NCBI RefSeq assembly: GCF_000264455.2
Contig: NC_017956.1
Coordinates: forward strand, 2,772,001 to 2,836,000
DNA length: 64,000 bases
From: Tistrella mobilis KA081020-065
GTDB lineage: Bacteria; Pseudomonadota; Alphaproteobacteria; Tistrellales; Tistrellaceae
Direction: 5' to 3'
Below, in pieces: positions 26,878 to 35,640 of this stretch (within the stretch, counting starts at the first letter, position 1; every line of letters begins with the position of its first letter). Under the pieces are notes generated by a model. The model had not been told where the DNA came from and made no database searches. It saw only the letters and a list, made by a program, of their open reading frames with translations. The translations under genes were made by a program, and so were the position numbers.

Positions 26878-27063
26878 GGTTCGGACTGCCCGTTTTTTTG
26901 CCGGCGGATCTTCGATGTCTCCGGCAGGTGGCCGGCAGATCCGCCTCATTCTTCGGCGACTGCAGAGCATCACGCTCCGGCGTTCCTCCCGCCTTGCAGC
27001 GTCCAAAGTATAGGCAGAAGGGCCGCGACCCGGCGACCGTTTCGCAGATGTGTTTTGTTTTTC

Positions 27064-27073
27064 CATATATATG
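27064..27073. promoter_or_regulatory. palindrome CATATATATG (operator candidate 1)
   Basis: A 10-base perfect palindrome, centred 20 bases from the next palindrome (about two helical turns). It is similar in sequence to the other two but has no flanking extension. Confidence 0.4.
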
Positions 27074-27080
27074 TCTGCAT

Positions 27081-27096
27081 GTCCACATATGTGGAC
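27081..27096. promoter_or_regulatory. 16-bp palindrome GTCCACATATGTGGAC (operator candidate 2)
   Basis: A perfect 16-base palindrome with core CACATATGTG in the middle of the divergent control region. Its length, symmetry and position argue for a dimer-binding operator, most likely for the IclR regulator encoded at the end of the minus-strand operon. Confidence 0.65.
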
Positions 27097-27125
27097 GACG
27101 GCGCGGCCTGCGCTGCATCTGGATT

Positions 27126-27135
27126 CACATATGTG
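27126..27135. promoter_or_regulatory. palindrome CACATATGTG (operator candidate 3)
   Basis: The same core CACATATGTG as in operator 2, repeated exactly 42 bases away centre to centre, four helical turns on the same DNA face. A repeated core at integral turns supports cooperative binding by one regulator. Confidence 0.6.
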
Positions 27136-27230
27136 TATCTGATCTCCACAAACCTGAACCGTCTTCCGCGTCCTGTCGGCCGCTGTTATCCAGAAAAGGC
27201 CAAAACACGCGACAGGACGGGGAGAACGGC

Positions 27231-28055
27231 ATGGCCGACGCAGCGGAGACGGGCACCAACGCCGAGGTGCTCTATATGGTGACCGGGCGGGTTGCGACGC
27301 TCACCCTCAACCGCCCCGACAAGATGAATGCCTGGACACCGCGCATGGAGGCGGAATTCCGCGCGGCCATGGACCGTGCCGTCGCCGACGACGCGGTGCG
27401 GGCGATCATGGTTACCGGCGCCGGCCGCGGCTTCTGTGCCGGGGCCGATATGGGGCGGCTGACGCCTGCGGCACCGGGGGAGAGCAAGGCGGCACCGGCC
27501 GCCGCCCGTGACTACACGCCCGACAATTTCGGCCAGCGCTATTCCTGGCTGCTCGATGTGCCCAAGCCGATCGTGGCCGCGATCAACGGTGCTGCGGCCG
27601 GGGTCGGGCTCTGCATCACGCTCTATTGCGACCTGCGTTACATGGTCGAGGACGCCAAGCTCACCACCGCCTTCGCCCGCCGCGGGCTGATCGCGGAACA
27701 CGGCTCGGCCTGGATCCTGCCCCGGCTGATCGGGCCGATGGCCGCCGCCGACCTGCTGCTGTCGGGCCGCGTGCTGACCGGACGCGAGGCGGCGGCGCTG
27801 GGCCTGGTCAGGGCGCTGCCGGCCGAAGGTTTCATCGAGGCCGTACATGCCGTCGCGGCCGACCTTGCCGAGTTCTCCTCGCCACGCTCGATGCGGATCA
27901 TCAAGCAGCAGCTCTATGCCGGGCTGTTCCAGGACCTCGCCACCGCCACCCATCTTGCCGATTCAGAACAGGTGAAGTGCTTCGCGACCGAGGATTTCCG
28001 CGAGGGCGTCGCCCATTTCGTCGAACGCCGCGCCCCGGCCTTCACCGGTCGCTGA
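27231..28055 (+). CDS. enoyl-CoA hydratase/isomerase family protein
   Basis: A 274-residue crotonase-family enzyme. [13 protein letters not shown] and [16 protein letters not shown] give the CoA-ester oxyanion hole, and [18 protein letters not shown] is typical of a subgroup often annotated as enoyl-CoA hydratase. It would act on a CoA thioester made by the CaiB-type transferase encoded 13 bases downstream. The start at 27231 follows GGACGGGGAGAACGGC. It is divergent from the other crotonase and TRAP genes and shares their control region. Confidence 0.87.
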   Translation: MADAAETGTNAEVLYMVTGRVATLTLNRPDKMNAWTPRMEAEFRAAMDRAVADDAVRAIMVTGAGRGFCAGADMGRLTPAAPGESKAAPAAARDYTPDNFGQRYSWLLDVPKPIVAAINGAAAGVGLCITLYCDLRYMVEDAKLTTAFARRGLIAEHGSAWILPRLIGPMAAADLLLSGRVLTGREAAALGLVRALPAEGFIEAVHAVAADLAEFSSPRSMRIIKQQLYAGLFQDLATATHLADSEQVKCFATEDFREGVAHFVERRAPAFTGR

Positions 28056-28068
28056 AGGAGCCCTGCCC

Positions 28069-28272
28069 ATGCTGCCCCCGGCATCAATCCTGCCCCTCGA
28101 CGGGATCCGCGTGATCGAGATCGCCCAGAATCTGGCCGGCCCCCATGCCGGCGAAATCCTGGCCACCCTCGGCGCCGATGTGATCAAGGTGGAACGTCCC
28201 GAAGGCGGCGACGATGCCCGTGGCTGGGGCCCCCCTTCGCCGGCGACACTGCCGTCACCTTCCATGCCATGA
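28069..28272 (+). pseudogene. CaiB/BaiF CoA-transferase, N-terminal fragment (frameshifted)
   Basis: The first 54 or so residues of a family III CoA-transferase: [20 protein letters not shown] and [20 protein letters not shown] are the classic N-terminus. Homology breaks in the C-run 28230-28235. With one more C, the reading continues as WGPPFAGDT and runs directly into the following frame. The last 16 residues of this frame are out of frame. It is either a sequencing error or a real loss of function. Confidence 0.8.
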
Positions 28273-29213
28273 ACCGCAACAAGCGCGGCATCACGCTGGA
28301 TCTCAAGGATCCGGCAGGTATGGCCGAACTGCGCCGGCTGCTGGCCGATGCCGATATCCTGGTCCAGAACATGCGACCGGGCATGATGGAACAGATGGGG
28401 CTGGATGCGGACAGCCTGGCCGCCATCAACCCGAAGCTCATCTACTGCTCGCTCTGGGCCTTCGGCGCCCGCGGGCCGATGCGGCTGACGCCCGGCTACG
28501 AACCGATCGTCCAGGCCTTCGCCGGCATTTTCAGCATCAACGGCACACCCGACGGGCCGCCGTCGCGGGTCGGCATGCAGGTACTCGATCTGGGCACGGG
28601 GGTCTGGGCGGCACTGGGCTGCATGGCCGCCCTGCTTCAGCGCGGGCAGACAGGGCGGGGCACCACGGTCGATGTCTCGTTGCTTGAAACGGCGATGGGC
28701 TGGCTGTCGATCTATTTCGCCGCCTTCAAGGTGACCGGCCGGCAACCCCAGCGCCATGCCAGCGGCAATCCCAATGTCGTTGTCTTCCAGTCGCTGCCCA
28801 CCGCCGACGGCGAAATCGTGGTCGCCGCCGCCAACGACCGGCTGTTCGCAAAGCTCGCCCGCGCGGTGGGCCGCCCCGACTGGGCCACGGATCCGCGCTA
28901 TGCCAGCAACGGTCTCAGGGTCGCCAACAAGGCGGTGCTACTGCCCGAGCTGGAGGCGATCATGCGCACCCGCAGCAAGGCAGACTGGGCCGAACGGCTG
29001 GAGGCCGCCGGCATCCCCTGCGCCCCGATCAACAGCCTCGCCGACATCGCGGCCGATGCCCAGCTCGCCGCCCTCGACATCGTGGAGACCATCCCCGAGG
29101 CCGGGCTGGAGGTGGTGGGCCTGCCGCTCTCGCTCGGCGGTGAACGGCCGGGCATTCATCGCCGCGCCCCGCAACTCGGCGAGCACAACGCCGACATCCT
29201 CGGCCACGACTGA
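28269..29213 (+). CDS. CaiB/BaiF CoA-transferase, main part (frameshifted)
   Basis: The remaining 314 residues of the CoA-transferase, beginning [17 protein letters not shown]. It contains the catalytic Asp in [13 protein letters not shown] and the C-terminal part of the intertwined dimer fold. Together with the preceding fragment the protein would have about 380 residues, normal for the family. Members move CoA from a donor thioester to a free carboxylate, which would activate the acid taken up by the TRAP system (inference). The fragment lacks the N-terminal CoA-binding segment, so without frame correction it is likely inactive. Confidence 0.82.
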   Translation: MNRNKRGITLDLKDPAGMAELRRLLADADILVQNMRPGMMEQMGLDADSLAAINPKLIYCSLWAFGARGPMRLTPGYEPIVQAFAGIFSINGTPDGPPSRVGMQVLDLGTGVWAALGCMAALLQRGQTGRGTTVDVSLLETAMGWLSIYFAAFKVTGRQPQRHASGNPNVVVFQSLPTADGEIVVAAANDRLFAKLARAVGRPDWATDPRYASNGLRVANKAVLLPELEAIMRTRSKADWAERLEAAGIPCAPINSLADIAADAQLAALDIVETIPEAGLEVVGLPLSLGGERPGIHRRAPQLGEHNADILGHD

Positions 29214-29395
29214 CCCGTCCGACGACATGCCATCCAGGGCATCGGTTTTTCCGATGGAAACCCAACGATGCTTTGGTGTGGCGCGGTGGAGCCACACGCG
29301 CGCAGACTTGTTCCCGGACATCGGACCGCGGGGAGACGGCGGCAGGGCAGTGGCCCGGCGCCGTGCGGCCGGCTTGCACCGTCAGGGAGAGTTCC
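29214..29395. promoter_or_regulatory. leader region of the ydcS-like operon
   Basis: This 182-base gap has two short hairpins, CATCGG-n5-CCGATG at 29240-29256 and TGTGGC-n8-GCCACA at 29277-29296. They could end the CaiB transcript or shape the ydcS leader; no U-run follows either one. Confidence 0.3.
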
Positions 29396-30571
29396 ATGCG
29401 CATCAAGAGGTTGGTCGCGGGGGCCGTGGGCACCGCTTTGGCCGCGGGTCAGATCGCAGGCGCCGACGCCGCCATGTCGGCCGAGATGATGAAGGCCCTG
29501 GGCCCGGGGGAAGGCCGCGTCGATATCGTCGCCTGGCCGGGCTATATCGAACGCGGCGACACCGACAAGAATTATGACTGGGTGACCGGGTTCGAAGAGA
29601 AGACCGGCTGCAAGGTCAATGTGAAGACCGCCGGCACTTCAGACGAGATGGTGGCGCTGATGAACGAGGGCGGTTTCGACCTCGTCACCGCCTCGGGCGA
29701 TGCCAGCCTGCGGCTGATCGCGGGCAAGAAGGTCCAGCCGATCAACACCGACCTGATCCCGAGCTGGGGCACCGTCGACGACCGGTTGAAGAGCGCCGCC
29801 TGGCACACGGTCGGCGGGGTGCATTACGGCACGCCCTATCAATGGGGCTCCAACGTCCTGATGTATTCGACCGAGGTGTTCAAAGAGGCACCCACCTCGT
29901 GGAAGGTGGTCTTCGAAGAGACCACCCTGCCCGACGGCAAGTCGAACAAGGGCCGCATCCAGGCCTTCGACGGCCCGATCTACATTGCCGACGCAGCCCT
30001 CTACCTCAAGGCCCACAAGCCGGAGCTGGGGATCAAGGATCCTTACGAACTGACCGAGGCCCAGTACAAGGCGGCGCTCGACCTGCTGCGCGGCCAGCGC
30101 CAGATCGTGCACCGCTACTGGCACGACGCCATGGTCCAGATCGACGATTTCACCAATGAGGGCGTCGTCGCCTCGTCCTCCTGGCCGTTCCAGGTCAACC
30201 TGCTCAAGGCCGAGAACAAGCCGATCGCCTCGACCATCCCTGAAGAAGGCGCCACCGGCTGGGCCGACACCACCATGATGCATGCCGAAGCGGCGCATCC
30301 GAACTGCGCCTATATGTGGATGGAGCATTCGCTCTCGCCCAAGGTGCAGGGCGATCTCGCCGCCTGGTTCGGCTCGGTGCCCGCGGTGCCTGCCGCCTGC
30401 ACGGGCAATGCGCTGCTGGGCGACGAGGGCTGCGCCACCAACGGCATGGGCAATTTCGACCGGATCAGCTTCTGGCGCACCCCGGTTTCGAAATGCGAAA
30501 GCCAGGCCGAAGGCTGCGTGCCCTATTACCGCTGGGTCTCGGATTATATCGCGGTGCTGGGCGGCCGCTGA
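29396..30571 (+). CDS. ydcS: putrescine/spermidine-type ABC transporter substrate-binding protein
   Basis: A 391-residue periplasmic binding protein of the PotD/PotF/YdcS class. The signal peptide (VAGAVGTALAAGQIAGADAA) is followed by VDIVAWPGYIERGD, the EEKTGCKVNVKTAGTSDEMV segment and GVHYGTPYQWGSNVLMYSTE, all typical of polyamine-binding proteins of this subfamily. It starts the operon with an ATPase, two permeases and an aminoaldehyde dehydrogenase, the same order as ydcSTUVW of enterics. The start follows CAGGGAGAGTTCC. The symbol is by operon analogy; the ligand is probably putrescine or a related diamine. Confidence 0.85.
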   Translation: MRIKRLVAGAVGTALAAGQIAGADAAMSAEMMKALGPGEGRVDIVAWPGYIERGDTDKNYDWVTGFEEKTGCKVNVKTAGTSDEMVALMNEGGFDLVTASGDASLRLIAGKKVQPINTDLIPSWGTVDDRLKSAAWHTVGGVHYGTPYQWGSNVLMYSTEVFKEAPTSWKVVFEETTLPDGKSNKGRIQAFDGPIYIADAALYLKAHKPELGIKDPYELTEAQYKAALDLLRGQRQIVHRYWHDAMVQIDDFTNEGVVASSSWPFQVNLLKAENKPIASTIPEEGATGWADTTMMHAEAAHPNCAYMWMEHSLSPKVQGDLAAWFGSVPAVPAACTGNALLGDEGCATNGMGNFDRISFWRTPVSKCESQAEGCVPYYRWVSDYIAVLGGR

Positions 30572-30652
30572 TCGCGGCCCTCGCGAAGGCACGGTCATAT
30601 CGCCGTGCCTTCACCGCCATCCCCCGCGCCCTTCCGAACAGCTGAATGGCAC

Positions 30653-31717
30653 ATGTTCACGATGCCCTCTTCTCCCGACAGCTCGGCCGCCGGGGCCGGT
30701 CCGGCCGTCACGGCCGTTCGCTTCGCCAGGGTCTCGCGCCATTTCGGGCCGGTGCGGGCGGTGGATGCGGTCGATCTCGAGGTCGGCGCGGGCGAATTCT
30801 TCGCCATGCTCGGCCCCTCGGGATCGGGCAAGACCACCTGTCTCAGGCTGATCGCCGGGTTCGAGCAGCCGACCTCCGGCCATATCGAGATTTTCGGCGA
30901 GACGGCCGAGGGCGTGCCGCCCTATGCCCGGGCGGTGAACACCGTCTTCCAGGATTACGCCCTCTTCCCGCATCTCTCGGTGCTCGACAATGTCGCCTAC
31001 GGGCTGAAGATGCGCGGTATCGACCGCCGCCGCCGCCGCGACAGCGCCGCCCGGGCCCTGGCTCTGGTCCGTCTCGACGGCTTCGGCGACCGCCGGCCGG
31101 CCCAGCTGTCGGGCGGTCAGCGTCAGCGCGTGGCTCTGGCCCGGGCGCTGGTGCTGGAGCCGAAGGTGCTGCTGCTCGACGAGCCTTTGGGCGCCCTCGA
31201 CCTCAAGCTGCGCGAAGAGATGCAGGTGGAGCTGAAAGCCCTGCAGCGCCGGCTGGGTCTCACCTTCGTCTTCGTGACCCATGATCAGGGCGAGGCGCTG
31301 TCGATGGCCGACCGGGTCGCCGTCTTCGACCAGGGCCGCATCGTTCAGGTCGACACGCCCGAGGCGATTTACGAACGCCCGCGCACCCGCTTCGTCGCGG
31401 GCTTCGTGGGGGCCGCCAATGTGCTGGAGCCGGCAACCGCCGGGGCCGCCGGCGGCCCCGCCCGGCTCGCCTCGCTCCGCCCGGAAAAGATCGAGGTCCT
31501 GGCCGGCGCCGCCCCCGTGCCCCCGGGCCGGATGGCGCTGCCGGGCGTCCTCACCGACATCCTCTATCAGGGGCCCGTGCGCCGGTTGAGCGTGCGCACC
31601 GATGCGGGCCCCGTACTCGCCGCCGCCGTGCCCGCCGGCCGGGCGGTTCCCGCAACCGGCAGCCGGGTCACCCTCGCCTTCGATCCCGCGGCGCTGGCGC
31701 CGATGGAGGAGGCATGA
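30653..31717 (+). CDS. ydcT: putrescine/spermidine-type ABC transporter ATP-binding protein
   Basis: A 354-residue ATPase of the PotA/YdcT type. It has Walker A GPSGSGKT, Q-loop FQDYALFPHLSV, signature LSGGQRQRVALARAL, Walker B VLLLDEP and H-loop THDQGEALSM, then a C-terminal TOBE domain that senses or couples. Start options are GTG 30605 and ATG 30653; the ATG is preferred though neither has a strong ribosome-binding site. Its stop overlaps the next start (ATGA), so translation is coupled to the first permease. Confidence 0.88.
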   Translation: MFTMPSSPDSSAAGAGPAVTAVRFARVSRHFGPVRAVDAVDLEVGAGEFFAMLGPSGSGKTTCLRLIAGFEQPTSGHIEIFGETAEGVPPYARAVNTVFQDYALFPHLSVLDNVAYGLKMRGIDRRRRRDSAARALALVRLDGFGDRRPAQLSGGQRQRVALARALVLEPKVLLLDEPLGALDLKLREEMQVELKALQRRLGLTFVFVTHDQGEALSMADRVAVFDQGRIVQVDTPEAIYERPRTRFVAGFVGAANVLEPATAGAAGGPARLASLRPEKIEVLAGAAPVPPGRMALPGVLTDILYQGPVRRLSVRTDAGPVLAAAVPAGRAVPATGSRVTLAFDPAALAPMEEA

Positions 31718-32667
31718 GCACCGCCGCCGCGGCCGCCCCGCCGCCCGCCATGGCAGGCGGTCCCGTCCGCCGGCTTTCGGACCTGCTGCTGCGTCGCAGG
31801 CGCCTGCTGCTGCTCTCTCTGCTGGTGCCGCCGCTGCTCTGGCTGGGCGTGGTCTATCTGGGCGCGCTCTTCACCCTGCTCGCCCATTCGCTGTTCTCGA
31901 TCGACGAATTCGCCGGCACGCTGATCTACGAGCCGACGCTCAAGACCTTCGGCGAGCTGATGCGCCCGGCCAATCTCGACATCGTGCTGCGCACCATCAC
32001 GATCGCTGCCGTGGTGACGGTGCTTGCAGCGGTGATCGGCTTCCCCGTCGCCTGGTATGCCGCCCGCTATGCCCGCGGCCGGATGAAGGCCGCCTTCTAT
32101 CTGGCGGTGATGATGCCGCTCTGGTCCAGCTATCTGGTCAAGCTCTACGCCTGGAAGCTGCTGCTGGCCAAGGAAGGCGCGATCGGCTGGTTCGCGGACC
32201 GGCTGGGGCTCGCGGGCCTGCTCGATGCCTGGCTGTCGCTGCCGCTGGTCGGCGGCCCGTCGCTTTCGGTCAGCTATACCGGCATGGTGGTGGTGTTCCT
32301 CTATCTCTGGCTGCCCTTCATGATCCTGCCGATCCAGGCCGCACTGGAACGGGTGCCGGCCAGCATGATCGAGGCCTCGTCGGATCTGGGGGGCACGCCC
32401 GGCCAGACCTTCCGCAACGTCGTGCTGCCGCTGGCCATGCCGGGGGTGGTGGCGGGCGGCATTTTCACCTTCTCGCTCACCCTCGGCGACTACATCGTGC
32501 CGCAGGTGATCGGCACCTCGGCGCTGGTGCTGGGCCAGGCGGTCTACATGCAGCAGGGTGTCGCCGGCAACCTGCCGCTCGCCGCCGCCTTCGCGGTGGT
32601 GCCGATCCTGGTCATGGCCCTGTTCCTGACCGCCGCCAAGCGCATGGGGGCCTTCGATGCGGTCTGA
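31714..32667 (+). CDS. ydcU: putrescine/spermidine-type ABC transporter permease 1
   Basis: A 317-residue inner-membrane protein of the PotB/YdcU type with about six transmembrane helices. The coupling motif near the C-terminus reads [20 protein letters not shown] (EAA loop). It overlaps the ATPase gene by four bases upstream and the next permease by eleven bases downstream, showing a tightly coupled operon. It forms a heterodimer pore with the following permease. Confidence 0.9.
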   Translation: MSTAAAAAPPPAMAGGPVRRLSDLLLRRRRLLLLSLLVPPLLWLGVVYLGALFTLLAHSLFSIDEFAGTLIYEPTLKTFGELMRPANLDIVLRTITIAAVVTVLAAVIGFPVAWYAARYARGRMKAAFYLAVMMPLWSSYLVKLYAWKLLLAKEGAIGWFADRLGLAGLLDAWLSLPLVGGPSLSVSYTGMVVVFLYLWLPFMILPIQAALERVPASMIEASSDLGGTPGQTFRNVVLPLAMPGVVAGGIFTFSLTLGDYIVPQVIGTSALVLGQAVYMQQGVAGNLPLAAAFAVVPILVMALFLTAAKRMGAFDAV

Positions 32668-33469
32668 CCTCTCCCGCCCCTCGCGCGGGCTGAAGCTCGC
32701 GGCCGGCTTCGGTATCCTGTTCATGCATCTGCCGCTGGCCTTCATCGTCCTCTATGCCTTCACGACCGAAGAGAAATCCTATGCCTTCCCGCCGCCGGGG
32801 CTGACGCTCAAGTGGTTCGCGGTGGTCTGGCAGCGTCAGGACATCTGGGATGCGGTCGGCCTGTCGCTGAAGGCGGCCGCCATGGCCACCGCGCTGGCCC
32901 TGGTGCTGGGCACGCTGGCCGCAGGCGCCCTTGCCCGCTTCGCCTTCTTCGGGCGCGAGCCGGTGACCCTGCTGCTGATCCTGCCGATCGCGCTGCCCGG
33001 CATCGTCACCGGCATGGCGATGCGCACCGCCTTCGGCGTGGCCGACATCCCCTTCTCGTTCTGGACCATCGTGCTCGGCCACGCGACCTTCTGCATCGTG
33101 GTCGTCTACAACAATGCCGTGGCCCGGCTGCGCCGGCTCAACCCGTCGCTGATCGAGGCCTCGATGGATCTCGGCGGCAACGCCTTCCAGACCTTCTTTC
33201 ACGTGATCCTGCCCAACACCGCGACGGCGCTGCTCGCGGGCGGCATGCTCGCCTTCGCGCTGTCCTTCGACGAGGTCATCGTCACCACCTTCACCGCCGG
33301 TCAGCAGTCCACCCTGCCGATCTGGATGCTGTCGGAACTGGTGCGCCCGCGGCAGCGGCCGGTGACCAATGTCGTCGCGGTGCTGGTCATCATCGTCACC
33401 TTCCTGCCGATCCTCGCCGCCTATTACCTCACCCGCGGCGGCGAAGCGGTCGAAGGCTCCGGAAAATAG
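32657..33469 (+). CDS. ydcV: putrescine/spermidine-type ABC transporter permease 2
   Basis: A 270-residue permease of the PotC/YdcV type. Features are [20 protein letters not shown] at the N-terminus, six hydrophobic segments and the coupling loop [20 protein letters not shown]. It pairs with the preceding permease, and the gene is followed after 11 bases by the aldehyde dehydrogenase. Confidence 0.9.
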   Translation: MRSDLSRPSRGLKLAAGFGILFMHLPLAFIVLYAFTTEEKSYAFPPPGLTLKWFAVVWQRQDIWDAVGLSLKAAAMATALALVLGTLAAGALARFAFFGREPVTLLLILPIALPGIVTGMAMRTAFGVADIPFSFWTIVLGHATFCIVVVYNNAVARLRRLNPSLIEASMDLGGNAFQTFFHVILPNTATALLAGGMLAFALSFDEVIVTTFTAGQQSTLPIWMLSELVRPRQRPVTNVVAVLVIIVTFLPILAAYYLTRGGEAVEGSGK

Positions 33470-33480
33470 GAGACCGTCCG

Positions 33481-34926
33481 ATGGATGCGAACACGCCCCT
33501 GGACACGCGCATGCTGATCGGCGCCGATTTCGTCGCGGGCACCGACACGCCCGAGACGATCCTGAACCCCAAGACCGAAGAGGTTCTGCTCGACCTGCCC
33601 GAGGCCTCCCCCGATCAGGTGGATGCAGCGGTGGCGGCGGCCGGCCGGGCCTTCACCGCCTGGTCGCGCACCACGCCGGCCGAACGTGCCGCCCTGCTGC
33701 TGAAACTCGCCCAGCGCATCGAGGACGAGGCCGAAGGCTTCGCGGCGCTGGAAGCCCTGAATTGCGGCAAGCCGCGCCATGCGGTGCTCGCCGATGAGAT
33801 CCCGGCGATCGTCGACTGTTTCCGCTTCTTCGCCGGCGCCGCGCGCTGTATGCACGGCGCGGTGGCGGGCGAATATCTTGCCGGCCATACCTCGATGATC
33901 CGCCGAGATCCGGTGGGTGTGGTCGCCTCGATCGCGCCCTGGAACTACCCGCTGATGATGGCGGCCTGGAAGCTCGCCCCGGCGCTCGCCGGCGGCAACA
34001 CCGTGGTGATCAAGCCCTCGGAACAGACCCCGCTCACCATGCTGAAACTGGCGGGTCTGATCGCCGAAATCTTCCCCGAAGGCGTGGTCAATGTGGTCGT
34101 CGGGCGCGGCGAAAGCGTCGGCCAGCGGCTGATCGATCATCCGGGCGTGTCGATGGTCTCGCTTACCGGCGACATCGCCACCGGCAAGAAGGTGCTGACC
34201 GCGGCGGCGCGCTCGGTGAAGCGCACCCATCTGGAACTGGGCGGCAAGGCGCCGGTGATCGTGTTCGACGATGCCGATCTGGAAGCGGTGGTCGAAGGCG
34301 TGAAGATCTTCGGCTACTACAATGCCGGCCAGGACTGCACCGCCGCCTGCCGGATCTATGCCGGGCCGAAGATCTACGACCGGCTGGTCGCCGATCTGTC
34401 CTCGGCCGTACAGGGGCTTCGGTTCGCACAGGCCGACGACAGCCAGAACGATATCGGCCCGCTGATCTCCGCCCGTCAGCGCGCCCGCGTCGCCTCTTTC
34501 GTGGAGCGGGCGAGCGAGCTGGATCATGTGGAGATCACCACCGGCGGCCGCCAGGCGCCGGGCCGCGGCTTCTTCTACGAACCGACGGTGGTCGCCGGCG
34601 CCCGCCAGTCCGACGAGATCGTCCGCCGCGAGGTCTTCGGGCCGGTGGTCTCGGTCACCCGGTTCTCGGATGTCGACGAGGCGGTGGCCTGGGCCAATGA
34701 CAGCGATTACGGCCTCGCCTCTTCGGTCTGGTCCAGCGACGTGAAGAAGGCGCTGGCGACGGCCTCGCGCCTGCAATACGGCTGCACCTGGGTCAACTGC
34801 CACTTCATGCTGACCAACGAAATGCCCCATGGCGGCATCAAGCAGTCCGGCTATGGCAAGGATATGAGCATGTACGCGCTGGAGGACTACACCGTCGTCC
34901 GCCATGTGATGGTCAAGACCGTCTGA
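33481..34926 (+). CDS. patD: gamma-aminobutyraldehyde dehydrogenase (aldehyde dehydrogenase family)
   Basis: A 481-residue NAD(P)-dependent aldehyde dehydrogenase. The general-base Glu is in [10 protein letters not shown] (about residue 250) and the catalytic Cys in [10 protein letters not shown] (about 285); the latter motif, with Q-D-C-T-A, is characteristic of aminobutyraldehyde dehydrogenases such as PatD/YdcW. The cofactor site includes [19 protein letters not shown]. Reaction: 4-aminobutanal to GABA in putrescine breakdown. The start at 33481 has AGGAGACCGTCCG in front; the same frame is open upstream inside the permease gene but is not coding. Last gene of the ydcSTUV-like operon. Confidence 0.88.
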   Translation: MDANTPLDTRMLIGADFVAGTDTPETILNPKTEEVLLDLPEASPDQVDAAVAAAGRAFTAWSRTTPAERAALLLKLAQRIEDEAEGFAALEALNCGKPRHAVLADEIPAIVDCFRFFAGAARCMHGAVAGEYLAGHTSMIRRDPVGVVASIAPWNYPLMMAAWKLAPALAGGNTVVIKPSEQTPLTMLKLAGLIAEIFPEGVVNVVVGRGESVGQRLIDHPGVSMVSLTGDIATGKKVLTAAARSVKRTHLELGGKAPVIVFDDADLEAVVEGVKIFGYYNAGQDCTAACRIYAGPKIYDRLVADLSSAVQGLRFAQADDSQNDIGPLISARQRARVASFVERASELDHVEITTGGRQAPGRGFFYEPTVVAGARQSDEIVRREVFGPVVSVTRFSDVDEAVAWANDSDYGLASSVWSSDVKKALATASRLQYGCTWVNCHFMLTNEMPHGGIKQSGYGKDMSMYALEDYTVVRHVMVKTV

Positions 34927-34968
34927 CCGCTCCCCCGGAGCCCCGGACCGAGGCCCGCAAGCGCGGTG

Positions 34969-35565
34969 TCAGTCCGGGGCTCCGGCCAGGATCGCCATCA
35001 GCGCATCGCGCCGCTCCGGCACGACGAAGCCCAGCAGCACCGCGGCCGCCGCCTTTCGGGCCTGGACCGGCAGATCGGCATCGGTCAGCTCCCCCGCCGT
35101 CCAGAAGGACAGCACGCCACGAAAGCCGAAGGCCAGCTGGTCGGGCAGGACCGTCGCGGCATATGCCGGCGCCGCAAGCCCGGCGCCGGCGCCGATTGCC
35201 GCCGCCCAGAGCGCACGGGATGCGGCCAGAACCGTGCCTGGTTCTGCCGCCGGCGCCCCGATCGCGCCCATCACGGCACGGTTCACCGCCGGCTGTTCGA
35301 GCATCACCCCAGCCGCAACCCCGACCGCCGCCAGCACGCGCCCCGGCGCATCCGCCGGCGGCGGGGCGGCCGCGAAGCGCCGGTGCATTTCCGCGATCAG
35401 CGCCGCCGACATCGCCTGCATGATCGCAAGCTTGCTGCCGAACTGGTTGAAAGGCGTCGCGAAGCTGACACCGGCTTCCGCCGCCAGTTCGCGCATGGAG
35501 AAATCCGGCCGTCCCGTCCCCAGCAGACGTTCTGCCGCAATCAGGATCCGCTCGCGCGTGCTCAT
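34969..35565 (-). CDS. TetR family transcriptional regulator
   Basis: A 198-residue TetR-type repressor. The N-terminal helix-turn-helix covers ERILIAAERLLGTG and FSMRELAAEAGVSFATPFNQ; the remainder is an Ala-rich helical ligand-binding domain. It is divergent from the SDR gene with only 75 bases between, and a perfect 14-bp palindrome lies there, so it most likely represses the SDR gene and itself. The inducer is unknown. Confidence 0.9.
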   Translation of the reverse strand: MSTRERILIAAERLLGTGRPDFSMRELAAEAGVSFATPFNQFGSKLAIMQAMSAALIAEMHRRFAAAPPPADAPGRVLAAVGVAAGVMLEQPAVNRAVMGAIGAPAAEPGTVLAASRALWAAAIGAGAGLAAPAYAATVLPDQLAFGFRGVLSFWTAGELTDADLPVQARKAAAAVLLGFVVPERRDALMAILAGAPD

Positions 35566-35600
35566 GACGCCCTCGGGCTTGCAGAGCCGTATTTCAGATT

Positions 35601-35614
35601 TATATCATGATATA
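35601..35614. promoter_or_regulatory. 14-bp palindrome TATATCATGATATA (TetR operator candidate)
   Basis: A perfect palindrome in the 75-base divergent gap between the TetR and SDR genes, in an AT-rich patch that would also hold the promoters. Size and location match a TetR-family operator. Confidence 0.7.
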
Positions 35615-35640
35615 GTTTTTGATCGACTGGCGGAGCCGAC

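Larger units (their letters stand above)
26878..27230. promoter_or_regulatory. divergent control region between two crotonase operons
   Basis: A 353-base gap that becomes AT-rich around 27040-27160. It contains the three palindromes listed separately and must hold both operon promoters. No ORF with coding character is present. Confidence 0.6.
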
